Below are positions 24,847-34,380 of a DNA stretch of 43,302 bases, one piece after another. Source of the stretch: Neorhizobium sp. SHOUNA12A. GTDB lineage: Bacteria > Pseudomonadota > Alphaproteobacteria > Rhizobiales > Rhizobiaceae. A program made the position numbers and the translations under genes. Location of the stretch: contig NZ_JALBGV010000051.1 of the NCBI RefSeq assembly GCF_023006505.1, forward strand, positions 1 through 43,302, written 5' to 3'. Position 1 is the stretch's first letter, and every line of letters begins with the position of its first letter. The notes under the pieces were generated by a model. The model was given only the letters and a program-made list of their open reading frames with translations, was not told where the DNA came from and searched no databases.

Positions 24847-26370
24847 TTGAGCTTCGATTCTCCGAAGGAGCCCGCGATCGAGCTTGTCGGCATCGACAAG
24901 AAGTTCGGTACGGTACACGCGAACAAGAACATCAATCTGACAGTTGCCAAAGGCTCGATCCACGGCATCATCGGGGAAAACGGCGCCGGCAAGTCGACCC
25001 TGATGTCCATCCTCTACGGCTTCTACCAGGCCGACCACGGCGAGATCCGCATTTCGGGAAAGCCGATGACGATCCGGGATAGCCAGGCGGCGATCGCGGC
25101 GGGCATCGGCATGGTGCATCAGCACTTCATGCTGGTCGAGAATTTCACAGTGCTTGAAAACGTCATGCTCGGCGCCGAAGGCGGCCAGCTTCTCGCCAAG
25201 GGCGTTGCGAGCGCCCGCAAGGAGCTGAAGCGACTGGAGGACGATTACGGCCTCGAGGTCGATCCGGATGCGGTCATCGAGGAACTGCCGGTCGGCAGCC
25301 AGCAGCGCGTCGAAATTTTGAAAGCGCTCTATCGCGGCGCCGACATCCTCATTCTTGACGAGCCGACGGGGGTGCTGACCCCGCCGGAGGCCGATCATCT
25401 TTTCAAGGTCCTGCGGGTGCTGCGCGATCAGGGCAAGACGATCATCCTCATCACGCACAAGCTGCGCGAGATCATGGCGATCACCGATACGGTGTCTGTC
25501 ATGCGCCGCGGCGAAATGGTCGCGACCCGCAAGACCGCGGAAACGACCGTCGAAGAACTTGCCGAACTGATGGTCGGCCGCCGCGTCCTGCTGCGTGTCG
25601 AAAAGGGAGCCGCCCATCCGGGAGGGGTCCTGATGTCGGTCAGGAACCTGACGGTCAAGGACAGTCGTGGCGTCACCATGGTCGACGACGTCTCCTTCGA
25701 CGTGCGCGCGGGCGAGATTGTCGGCATAGCGGGCGTCGCCGGCAACGGCCAGTCGGAACTGCTCGAAGCCATCGCCGGCATCCGCAAGCCGTCGTCCGGC
25801 GAGATCTTCATCGATGGCAAGCCCGTCGCCGGTGTCGATCCGGCAGGCCTGCGCGATCTCGGCCTCGCGCATATCCCGGAAGACCGCCACCATATGGGCC
25901 TGGTCCTGAAATTCGAGGAATACGAAAACTCGATCCTCGGTTATCATCGCGATCCCAGGTACGGCCGCGGCCCGTTCCTGGATCTCGATGCGATGCGGAA
26001 GGATGCCGAGGAGAAGATCGGCAAATACGACATCCGCCCGCCGAACCCGCGGCTGCGGACCGCCAATTTTTCCGGCGGCAACCAGCAGAAGATCGTCGTG
26101 GCGCGCGAAATCGAGCGCGATCCGAAAATGCTGCTCATCGGTCAGCCGACCCGCGGCGTTGATATCGGCGCCATCGAATTCATCCACAAGCGGATCATCG
26201 AGATGCGCGACGCCGGCAAGGCGGTGCTGCTGGTCTCGGTGGAGCTGGACGAGATCCGTTCGCTCTCCGACCGCATCCTGGTGATGTTCGCGGGCAGGAT
26301 CGTCGGCGAAAAGTCGGGCGAGGCGGGCGAACAGACGCTGGGCCTGATGATGGCCGGGATCGCCGCATGA
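24847..26370 (+). CDS. nupA: Nucleoside ABC transporter double ATPase
   Basis: 507-residue ATPase with two fused nucleotide-binding domains, of the sugar/nucleoside (RbsA/YufO-like) group. NBD1 has Walker A GENGAGKST at 43-51 and Walker B ILILDEPTGVLTP. NBD2 has a degenerate P-loop GVAGNGQSE, signature FSGGNQQK and a Walker B reading LLIGQPTRGVD with Gln in place of the catalytic Glu, as is usual for this group. The TTG start at 24847 is chosen because GGAAGG lies 8 bp upstream and the other TTG (24820) is in the terminator. The symbol follows the nucleoside-uptake naming by inference. Confidence 0.88.
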   Translation: MSFDSPKEPAIELVGIDKKFGTVHANKNINLTVAKGSIHGIIGENGAGKSTLMSILYGFYQADHGEIRISGKPMTIRDSQAAIAAGIGMVHQHFMLVENFTVLENVMLGAEGGQLLAKGVASARKELKRLEDDYGLEVDPDAVIEELPVGSQQRVEILKALYRGADILILDEPTGVLTPPEADHLFKVLRVLRDQGKTIILITHKLREIMAITDTVSVMRRGEMVATRKTAETTVEELAELMVGRRVLLRVEKGAAHPGGVLMSVRNLTVKDSRGVTMVDDVSFDVRAGEIVGIAGVAGNGQSELLEAIAGIRKPSSGEIFIDGKPVAGVDPAGLRDLGLAHIPEDRHHMGLVLKFEEYENSILGYHRDPRYGRGPFLDLDAMRKDAEEKIGKYDIRPPNPRLRTANFSGGNQQKIVVAREIERDPKMLLIGQPTRGVDIGAIEFIHKRIIEMRDAGKAVLLVSVELDEIRSLSDRILVMFAGRIVGEKSGEAGEQTLGLMMAGIAA

Positions 26371-26450
26371 CGCTTTCAGCAATGACCTATCCGGAGCATG
26401 GAATGATCGGACTTTCGGCGGCAGCACGGCGGACGAGGGCAGGGGCATGA
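26367..26450 (+). CDS. Possible 27-codon bridging ORF between ATPase and permease genes
   Basis: An ATG overlapping the ATPase stop (ATGA at 26367-26370) opens a 27-codon frame that ends exactly in an ATGA overlap with the permease start (26447-26450). The 76-bp gap is therefore fully translated if this ORF is used, coupling the two transporter genes. The peptide (MTLSAMTYPEHG...) resembles nothing I know. It could be chance, but two perfect overlaps are notable. Confidence 0.35.
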   Translation: MTLSAMTYPEHGMIGLSAAARRTRAGA

Positions 26451-27550
26451 CCACCGCATCCGTTCCGCTTCCCGCCTGGATCAATTACGGCCTCATCCCG
26501 CTGCTCAACCTCATCCTGGCTTTCTTCTTTTCCGGTCTGGTCGTCTGGGCGATCGGCGAAAGCCCGTTCGAGGCGCTGCAATTGCTGTTGATAGGCGCGC
26601 TCGGCCGCGGCGAAGGCATCGGTTTCACCCTGTTTTATACGACGAGCTTCATCTTTACCGGCCTGTCGGTGGCAGTCGCGATCCATGCCGGCCTGTTCAA
26701 TATCGGCTCGGAGGGTCAGGCCTATCTCGGCGGCCTGGGTGCGGCGCTCGTGGCGCTGGCCATGGACCATTACGTGCCCTGGTATGTAACGATGCCGTTT
26801 GCAGTGATCGGCGCCGCCCTGTTCGGTGCAGCCTGCGCCGCCATTCCTGCCTGGCTGCAGGCCAAGCGTGGTAGCCACATCGTCATCACCACCATCATGT
26901 TCAACTTCATCGTCTCATCGCTGATGAACTACATGCTGGTGCGCGTGCTGATCGTTCCCGGCAAGATGGCGCCCGAAACTCGCACCTTCTTGCCCGGCGG
27001 CCAACTCCCCAAGCTCGACTGGCTGATCGCCATGTTCGGCGGCAAGCTCGGCGCGGCACCGCTCAACTTCTCTTTCCTGATCGCGTTGATCATGTGCTTC
27101 CTGGTCTGGGTGCTGATCTGGCGCACCAAGCTCGGTTACGAGATGCGTACGCTCGGTATCAGTCCGACGGCTGCGAGTTATGCGGGCATCCGCTATTCGA
27201 AGATCGTCATGATCACCATGCTGATCTCCGGCGGCCTGGCCGGCATGATGGCACTCAATCCGGTCATGGGCGCTTCCGCCCGCCTGCAGATCGAATTCGT
27301 CGGCGGTGCCGGCTTTGTCGGCATCGCTGTGTCGCTGATGGGCCGCAATCATCCGGCCGGCATCATCCTGGCGGCATTGCTGTTCGGCATCCTCTACCAG
27401 GGCGGCGCCGAACTCTCCTTCGACATGCCGAGCATCACCCGTGACATGATCGTCGTCATCCAGGGCATGGTCATCCTGTTTGCCGGAGCCCTGGAATATA
27501 TGCTCCGCCCGGCCATCGTCCGGTTCTACCAGCAGCTCACCGGGAAATAG
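26447..27550 (+). CDS. nupB: Nucleoside ABC transporter permease 1
   Basis: Inner-membrane permease of the BPD_transp_2 family, 367 residues, with about nine or ten hydrophobic segments. Conserved features include FNIGSEGQAYLGG, KRGSHIVITTIMFNFI and the ATPase-contacting region RTLGISPTAASYAGI. GAGGGCAGGGG lies directly before the ATG. It follows the ATPase gene and precedes the second permease by 4 bp. Role inferred from BMP-type clusters. Confidence 0.9.
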   Translation: MTTASVPLPAWINYGLIPLLNLILAFFFSGLVVWAIGESPFEALQLLLIGALGRGEGIGFTLFYTTSFIFTGLSVAVAIHAGLFNIGSEGQAYLGGLGAALVALAMDHYVPWYVTMPFAVIGAALFGAACAAIPAWLQAKRGSHIVITTIMFNFIVSSLMNYMLVRVLIVPGKMAPETRTFLPGGQLPKLDWLIAMFGGKLGAAPLNFSFLIALIMCFLVWVLIWRTKLGYEMRTLGISPTAASYAGIRYSKIVMITMLISGGLAGMMALNPVMGASARLQIEFVGGAGFVGIAVSLMGRNHPAGIILAALLFGILYQGGAELSFDMPSITRDMIVVIQGMVILFAGALEYMLRPAIVRFYQQLTGK

Positions 27551-27554
27551 GCTC

Positions 27555-28526
27555 ATGGATTATTTCGATATTTTCATCAGCATTCTCGGTTCGGCGATCC
27601 GCCTTTCGATCCCGCTTCTGTTCACGGCGCTTGCCGGACTGTTTTCGGAGCGCGCCGGCATTTTCGACATCGGTCTCGAAGGCAAGATGCTGGCCTCGGC
27701 CTTCGCAGCCGCCTGCGTCGCGTACTGGACCGGCAATGCCTGGTTAGGCCTGCTCGGCGGCATCGGCGTGTCGATCGTATTTTCCTTCGTGCACGGCTTT
27801 GCCTCGATCACCAATCGCGGCAACCAGATCGTCTCCGGCGTGGCGCTGAATTTCGTCGCCGCCGGTCTGACAATCGTGCTCGGCCAGGCCTGGTTCAGGC
27901 AGGGCGGGCGCACCGGCCAGGTGCCGCCCGAGGGCCGTTTCTCGTCCATCGTCCTGCCGGGCGCCGACATGATGCGCGACGTGCCGATCATCGGCCCGCT
28001 TTATGCACACGTGATCTCCGGCAACAACATCCTCACCTACATCGCTTTCCTGATGGTGCCGATTTCCTGGTGGGTTCTCTACCGCACCCGTTTCGGCCTG
28101 CGCCTGCGCGCTGTCGGCGAAAATCCGGGCGCGGTCGATACCGCCGGCATTTCGGTTGCCTGGATGCGCTATCGGTCTCTGATCGTCGCCGGGTTCCTCT
28201 GCGGTTTCGCAGGCACTTACCTGTCGATCGCCCAGTCGGCCGCCTTCATCAACAACATGTCGGCCGGCAAGGGTTATATCGCGCTTGCAGCACTGATCTT
28301 CGCCAAATGGAAACCGGTGCCGGTCATGCTCGCCTGCCTGCTCTTCGGGTTCCTCGATGCGTTCGCCAATTTCATGCAGGGCAAGTCGCTGCCGCTGATC
28401 GGCGAAGTGCCGGTACAGATCTTCCAGGCGCTGCCCTATATCCTCACCTGCGTTTTGCTGGCCGGGTTCATCGGCACCGCCCGTCCGCCCAAGGCCGGCG
28501 GCGTGCCCTATACCAAGGAGCGTTGA
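27555..28526 (+). CDS. nupC: Nucleoside ABC transporter permease 2
   Basis: Second permease of the importer, 323 residues, same family. GIFDIGLEGKML, NRGNQIVSGVALNF and RAVGENPGAVDTAGI are the matching motifs. The start at 27555 is chosen because the longer frame from 27480 lies inside nupB. It is followed after 3 bp by cdd, whose ribosome-binding site (AAGGAG) lies inside the end of this gene, tying transport to catabolism. The name here is by analogy with BMP clusters and does not denote the E. coli NupC symporter. Confidence 0.9.
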   Translation: MDYFDIFISILGSAIRLSIPLLFTALAGLFSERAGIFDIGLEGKMLASAFAAACVAYWTGNAWLGLLGGIGVSIVFSFVHGFASITNRGNQIVSGVALNFVAAGLTIVLGQAWFRQGGRTGQVPPEGRFSSIVLPGADMMRDVPIIGPLYAHVISGNNILTYIAFLMVPISWWVLYRTRFGLRLRAVGENPGAVDTAGISVAWMRYRSLIVAGFLCGFAGTYLSIAQSAAFINNMSAGKGYIALAALIFAKWKPVPVMLACLLFGFLDAFANFMQGKSLPLIGEVPVQIFQALPYILTCVLLAGFIGTARPPKAGGVPYTKER

Positions 28527-28529
28527 TAG

Positions 28530-28922
28530 ATGTCTCATGACCTTTTCGAAGCCGCCCGCGGTGCGATGGCCAAGGCTCACGCCCCCTATTCGAAATTTCC
28601 GGTGGGCGTGGCGCTCCGTGCCGATGACGGCAAAGTCTATCTCGGCGCCAACATCGAGAACATCTCCTTTCCTCAAGGGTGGTGCGCCGAGCCGACGGCG
28701 ATCGGCGCGATGATCATGGGCGGGGGTAAGAAGATCGTCGAACTGGCAGTGCTTGCCGAAAAGCTGGCGCTCTGCTCGCCCTGCGGTGGCTGCCGGCAGA
28801 AAATCGCGGAATTTGCCTCCGCCGATACGCGCATTTATCTCTGCGACGATCTCGGCGTGCAGAAGACCGTCACCATGGCGGAACTCCTGCCTTTTGCTTT
28901 CGAAACCGACGTGATCGGCTGA
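28530..28922 (+). CDS. cdd: Cytidine deaminase
   Basis: Zinc enzyme that deaminates cytidine and deoxycytidine to uridine and deoxyuridine. It is 130 residues, the short tetrameric type. Zinc ligands are Cys52 in CAEPTA and Cys85/Cys88 in PCGGC, and Glu54 is the catalytic acid. The usual CAERTA has Pro in place of Arg here. AAGGAG lies 9 bp upstream. Cotranscribed with the nucleoside transporter and the purine nucleoside phosphorylase. Confidence 0.95.
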   Translation: MSHDLFEAARGAMAKAHAPYSKFPVGVALRADDGKVYLGANIENISFPQGWCAEPTAIGAMIMGGGKKIVELAVLAEKLALCSPCGGCRQKIAEFASADTRIYLCDDLGVQKTVTMAELLPFAFETDVIG

Positions 28923-28932
28923 GGCGGTGGAG

Positions 28933-29721
28933 ATGAGGAAAGTCATCGATCTGCTCGTCGAGCGCCTGAACGGCCTGGTGCCGCGCCATGCGATCGTACT
29001 CGGCTCAGGCCTCGGTTCACTGGTGAACCAGGTGACGGAGGCTGTCCGTGTGCCTTATGGCGCGCTGGAGGGTTTCCCGGTGAGCGGCGTCACCGGCCAT
29101 GCGGGCGAGATCGTCGCGGGTTATCTCGGAGCCGAGCCGGTCATCATGCTTTCCGGGCGGGCGCATTATTACGAACATGGCGACGCCAAGGTGATGCGCT
29201 TTCCGATCGAGGTGATAAAGGGCCTCGGCGTCCAGTCGCTGATCCTCACGAACTCGGCAGGCTCCCTGAGGGAGGATATGCCGCCGGGCTCGGTGATGCA
29301 GATTTCCGACCATATCAATTATTCCGGCATGAATCCGCTGATCGGCGAAGAAGGCGACGGGCGTTTTGTGGGCATGACCACTGCTTATGATGCCGACCTC
29401 GCGCTCGACATGCGCAATGCGGCGATCCGTTGCGGCGTCCCGCTGTTTTCCGGGGTCTACATGTGGTTCTCCGGACCGAGCTTCGAGACGCCTGCGGAAA
29501 TCCGCATGGCGCGCACGCTTGGCGCCGATGCGGTCGGCATGTCGACGGTGCCGGAAGTCATCCTCGCGCGTTATTTCGGGCTCAAGGTCGCGGCGGCCTC
29601 GGTCATCACAAATTTCGGCGCCGGCATGACCGGGGCGGAGCTCAGCCACGCGGAAACCAAGGACATGGCGCCCGTCGGCGGGCAGCGCCTGGCGGCCATT
29701 CTGAAAGAAATGTTGGCCTGA
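28933..29721 (+). CDS. punA: Purine nucleoside phosphorylase
   Basis: Splits purine nucleosides with phosphate into base and (deoxy)ribose-1-phosphate. 262 residues, trimeric PNP family. The motifs are GSGLG at the phosphate loop, GVTGHAGE, RAHYYEHGD, LTNSAGSL and the substrate loop GPSFETPAEIRM with the MSTVPE stretch. I chose the ATG at 28933; a GTG six bases upstream is an alternative. It starts 10 bp after cdd and closes the first arm of the salvage island. Confidence 0.93.
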   Translation: MRKVIDLLVERLNGLVPRHAIVLGSGLGSLVNQVTEAVRVPYGALEGFPVSGVTGHAGEIVAGYLGAEPVIMLSGRAHYYEHGDAKVMRFPIEVIKGLGVQSLILTNSAGSLREDMPPGSVMQISDHINYSGMNPLIGEEGDGRFVGMTTAYDADLALDMRNAAIRCGVPLFSGVYMWFSGPSFETPAEIRMARTLGADAVGMSTVPEVILARYFGLKVAAASVITNFGAGMTGAELSHAETKDMAPVGGQRLAAILKEMLA

Positions 29722-29779
29722 TTACACGATGTATTTCAAGCGGATAAGTCCCGTGTGGGCGCGTGCCCCTCTGGTGTGG

Positions 29780-29808
29780 CTTGCATCTAATCGTTTGAAC
29801 GATAAATA
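29780..29808 (+). promoter_or_regulatory. Promoter with embedded operator upstream of deoC
   Basis: CTTGCA (29780-29785), about 17 bp, TAAATA (29803-29808) resembles the rhizobial housekeeping promoter. The spacer holds ATCGTTTGAACGAT (29790-29803), perfect 6-bp arms around TG. An operator in this place would block RNA polymerase. The nucleoside-responsive regulator is not in the window. Confidence 0.5.
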
Positions 29809-29934
29809 TGGGCGAGCCGCATGACCCAGAAATCGAGCAGATTTTGACCGGACCTGCGTCGCCTTTGAATTTACTGCGTCAGTATCGGACCGATAGGCGC
29901 GCGGCGCAGTAAGCAAGCCGGGGAGGCACTCGAC

Positions 29935-30705
29935 ATGGAACTCCTGAGCCCGCGTGAGGCGGCAGCCTTTGCGCTCTCGCTTCTCGATCTGACGAACCTG
30001 CGCGACGATTGCGATTACGCCGCGATCGAGAAACTGTGCCAGCGTGCCCAGACGCCTTATGGCAACACGGCTGCGATCTGCATCTGGCCGCGTTTCGTCG
30101 CCCATGCGCGCCAGATCTTGGGGTCCGAACATCCGGTCCGCATCGCTACGGTCGTGAATTTCCCTTCCGGCGAGCTGGATGTCGCGACCGTCGTCTGGGA
30201 GACGCGCAAAGCGATCGAAGACGGCGCCGACGAGATCGATATGGTCATTCCCTATCGCAAGCTGCTCGCCGGCGATGAGGCGGCGGTGACCGAAATGGTC
30301 GAGGCCGTCCGCGCCGCCTGCCCGAATGCCTGCCTGAAGGTGATCCTCGAGACGGGCGAGCTGAAGGATAGCGCTCTGATCCGCCGCGCTTCCGACCTGG
30401 CGATCGCTGCCGGCGCCGATTTCATCAAGACGTCGACTGGCAAGGTCGCCGTCAACGCGACGCTCGAAGCAGCCGACATCATGCTGCAGGCGATCCGGGA
30501 TTCGAAGAAGCGCGTCGGCTTCAAGCCTGCCGGCGGGATCTCGACGGTTGCGGACGCCGATCTCTACTTCCGGCTTGCCGAAACGATCATGGCCCCCAAC
30601 TGGATCATGCCCTCCACCTTCCGTTTCGGCGCATCGAGCTTGCTCGATGATATTCTCGGCGTGTTGAGCGGCAGCACCACCGTCCGCGCGTCGAGCGGCT
30701 ACTGA
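29935..30705 (+). CDS. deoC: Deoxyribose-phosphate aldolase
   Basis: Cleaves 2-deoxyribose-5-phosphate to acetaldehyde and glyceraldehyde-3-phosphate. 256 residues, near the ~259 of E. coli DeoC. The Schiff-base lysine lies in FIKTSTGK, the second active-site lysine in VGFKPAGGI, and EIDMVIPYRKL holds further conserved residues. GGGGAGG lies 9-10 bp before the ATG. It starts a new transcript behind its own promoter and is followed 4 bp later by deoA. Confidence 0.95.
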   Translation: MELLSPREAAAFALSLLDLTNLRDDCDYAAIEKLCQRAQTPYGNTAAICIWPRFVAHARQILGSEHPVRIATVVNFPSGELDVATVVWETRKAIEDGADEIDMVIPYRKLLAGDEAAVTEMVEAVRAACPNACLKVILETGELKDSALIRRASDLAIAAGADFIKTSTGKVAVNATLEAADIMLQAIRDSKKRVGFKPAGGISTVADADLYFRLAETIMAPNWIMPSTFRFGASSLLDDILGVLSGSTTVRASSGY

Positions 30706-30709
30706 CACG

Positions 30710-32020
<1,311 letters not shown>

Positions 32021-32536
32021 TCACTGGATCAGCTTCAAGTTGCCGCCTTCCACCTGGAAGGATTTCAGTTTCTTCAGGAAGCTCATGCCGATCAGCGTGC
32101 CGGCAAGCGCCTTGTCGCGCAGCACGAAGGTATCGACGTCCTTGACGCGCACGCCGCCGATCTCGATGCGGTCGAGGACCACATGCGCCGCCTCGGTTCC
32201 GCCATTGGCGGTGTTGACCGTGTAGCGGAAATCCAGGCCGTTGGCGCTGTAGCCCAGCTTGCGCGCCGTGCTTTCGTTGATCGCCACCAGCGACGCACCG
32301 GTATCGACGAGGCCGTCGACGGATTTGCCGTTCATCCGGAACGTGCCGTTGAAGTGACCTCGGCCATCGGCTTCCAGGGTCACGCTGCCGGGTGTCACCG
32401 AAACAGGCGTGGCCTTTGCCGGCGCTTCGGCCGCAGCCATTGCCTCCGGCGCATGATCTGCACGCTGGATCAGCGCTGGGATCTGTGTCGCCAGCAGCGC
32501 CGTAACGGCTGCAAAAATGACGGTGCGCAGGAGCAT
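32021..32536 (-). CDS. Retropepsin-like aspartic protease, membrane-anchored
   Basis: 171 residues. A hydrophobic N-terminal helix (VIFAAVTALLATQIPALI, about 6-23) anchors it, and a single retropepsin-type domain follows with the catalytic LVDTGAS at 76-82 and a later hydrophobic-hydrophobic-Gly-type strand (LIGMSFLKKL). This is the clan AA family (TIGR02281-like) common in alphaproteobacteria; it would act as a dimer in the periplasm. I chose ATG 32536 with AGAGGA upstream. The longer frame from 32629 starts inside the upp terminator. Its substrate is unknown. Confidence 0.85.
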   Translation of the reverse strand: MLLRTVIFAAVTALLATQIPALIQRADHAPEAMAAAEAPAKATPVSVTPGSVTLEADGRGHFNGTFRMNGKSVDGLVDTGASLVAINESTARKLGYSANGLDFRYTVNTANGGTEAAHVVLDRIEIGGVRVKDVDTFVLRDKALAGTLIGMSFLKKLKSFQVEGGNLKLIQ

Positions 32537-32592
32537 GAACAATCCTCTCGGCATGAACCGGATATCCGCTTCCTGCATAACCGACAATTCAT

Positions 32593-32625
32593 AAGAAAAC
32601 GGCCCGCGAAATCCCCGCAGGCCGT
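32593..32625 (-). terminator. Intrinsic terminator of upp
   Basis: On the minus strand ACGGCCTGCG, 7-base loop, CGCGGGCCGT forms a 10-bp stem with one U-G pair, then TTTCTT. It ends the deoB-add-upp transcript. Confidence 0.85.
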
Positions 32626-32660
32626 TCATTTAAAAGCTTGGTAAGCGAATTCTAAATTAC

Positions 32661-33290
32661 TTACTTGGTGCCGTACATCCGGTCGCCGGCGTCACCGAGG
32701 CCGGGCACGATATAGCCCTTCTCATTGAGGTGGCTGTCGATCGAGGCCGTGTAGATCTTCACATCCGGATGCGCCGCGCGGAAGTTGGCGATGCCCTCGG
32801 GGGCTGCAAGCAGGCAAAGGAAGCGGATATTGTGGGCGCCGCGTTCCTTGAGCTTGTCCACGGCAGCGATCGAGGAATTGCCGGTCGCCAGCATCGGATC
32901 GACGACGATGATCAGCCGCTCGGCAATGTCTTCCGGCGCCTTGAAGTAATATTCGACCGGCTGCAGCGTCTCGTGGTCGCGGTAGACGCCGATATGCGCG
33001 ACGCGGGCCGAAGGCACAAGTTCGAGCATGCCTTCGAGAAGCCCGTTGCCGGCGCGCAGGATCGAGGCAAAAACCAGCTTCTTGCCTTCGACGATCGGCG
33101 CCTGCATTTCGACGAGCGGGGTCTCGATCGTTTCCATGGTCAGTTCGAGGTCGCGGGTCACCTCGTAGCAGAGCAGCATCGAGATTTCCCGGAGCAGCCG
33201 TCGGAAGCCCGCCGTCGAGGTTTCCTTCTTGCGCATGATCGTCAGCTTGTGCTGCACCAGCGGATGATCGATGACAGTGACGCCGTCCAT
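32661..33290 (-). CDS. upp: Uracil phosphoribosyltransferase
   Basis: Makes UMP from uracil and PRPP, recovering the base freed by the phosphorylases. 209 residues, standard length. The PRPP loop reads DPMLATGNSS, and the uracil-binding end is GLGDAGDRMYGTK. It starts 61 bp after add and ends the minus-strand operon just before a strong terminator. Confidence 0.96.
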   Translation of the reverse strand: MDGVTVIDHPLVQHKLTIMRKKETSTAGFRRLLREISMLLCYEVTRDLELTMETIETPLVEMQAPIVEGKKLVFASILRAGNGLLEGMLELVPSARVAHIGVYRDHETLQPVEYYFKAPEDIAERLIIVVDPMLATGNSSIAAVDKLKERGAHNIRFLCLLAAPEGIANFRAAHPDVKIYTASIDSHLNEKGYIVPGLGDAGDRMYGTK

Positions 33291-33351
33291 GAGCTTCCCC
33301 TTCTTGTTTGCCTGTCTCTTCTTTCAGGAAAAAGGCCGGTTCCGCAACCCA

Positions 33352-34380
33352 TCAGGCGCGTATGGCCGCCTCATCCCCAGCCTCTGACCCGCTCTGGGCG
33401 TCGAACCGGGCGATCAGTTTTGCCCTTGTCGCGTCGTCCACGAAGGCAGCCTCGATCGCCGTGCGCGTCATCTCATCGATCTCGCCGTCCGACATCCCCA
33501 TCACCGCCGACGCGATCTCGTATTCGCGGGCGAGCGAGGTGTGGAAGAACGGCGGGTCGTCGGAATTGATGCAGACCCGCACCCCCGCGGCCTTGAGGCG
33601 CTTCAGCGGGTGGCTGTCGAAATCCGGAAACACCTTCAGCGCGATGTTCGAGCCGGGGCAGACTTCGAGCACGGTGCCAAGCTCGACAAGCCGTTCCACC
33701 AGCGCCGGATCCTCGATTGCGCGCACGCCATGGCCAATCCGCGAGGGCTTTACCAGATCGAGCGCATCGGCGACGCTGAAGGCACCGCAGACCTCACCGG
33801 CATGGATGGTCAGACCCAATCCGGCATCGCGGGCGATATCGAAGGCACGAGCATAGTCGGCGACGCGGCCCATGCGTTCCTCGCCGGCCATGTTGAAACC
33901 GGTCACCAGCGGGTTTTTCGCGCGTGCCGCATATTCCGCGGCCGAGATCACCCGGTCCGGGCCGAAATGCCGCTCGCCCGTGACGATGATCCGCGCCTCG
34001 ATGCCGGTCTTTTCGCGGGCTGCGTGGATGCCGTCGCAGATGCCGGCGAGATAGGCATCCGCTCCGAGCCCGATCCGGTCTCCATGATCGGGCGAGACGA
34101 TGATCTCGCTGTAGATCGTGCTGGCGGCGGCAAGTTCCAGAAGATAGGTCTCGGTCAGCAGCGCATAGTCGTCGGCGGTTTTGAAGAGCGCGGCGACAGC
34201 ATCGTAGCAGACGAGGAATTCTGAGAAATCCGACCAGACATAAGCGCCGTCGCGCAGCACCTTGCTGGCATCGACGCCGTATTTCCTGGCCTGGGCTGCA
34301 GCCAGTGCCGGGGGCGTGGCGCCCTCGATATGGCAGTGGATCTCGGCCTTGAGGAGGTGTCTGGTCAAAGGAAGCTCCAT
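33352..34380 (-). CDS. add: Adenosine deaminase
   Basis: Zinc enzyme converting (deoxy)adenosine to (deoxy)inosine. 342 residues. Metal and active-site motifs are EIHCHIEG (His15, His17; Ile replaces the more usual Leu), HAGEV, SRIGHG and SDDPPFF. Its first 16 bases overlap the end of deoB, indicating close translational coupling. Adenine deaminase activity is possible for some members of the family, but the neighbourhood favours adenosine. Confidence 0.91.
   Translation of the reverse strand: MELPLTRHLLKAEIHCHIEGATPPALAAAQARKYGVDASKVLRDGAYVWSDFSEFLVCYDAVAALFKTADDYALLTETYLLELAAASTIYSEIIVSPDHGDRIGLGADAYLAGICDGIHAAREKTGIEARIIVTGERHFGPDRVISAAEYAARAKNPLVTGFNMAGEERMGRVADYARAFDIARDAGLGLTIHAGEVCGAFSVADALDLVKPSRIGHGVRAIEDPALVERLVELGTVLEVCPGSNIALKVFPDFDSHPLKRLKAAGVRVCINSDDPPFFHTSLAREYEIASAVMGMSDGEIDEMTRTAIEAAFVDDATRAKLIARFDAQSGSEAGDEAAIRA

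Noticed and set aside
23794..26484. 896-codon open frame on the minus strand across bmpA and the ATPase gene
   Set aside because: Same effect: it mirrors two clear genes and a terminator, and its translation is low in recognisable sequence.
32537..32629. Longer start of the retropepsin-like gene
   Set aside because: These codons run through the stem of the upp terminator and would put a polar stretch before the membrane helix.
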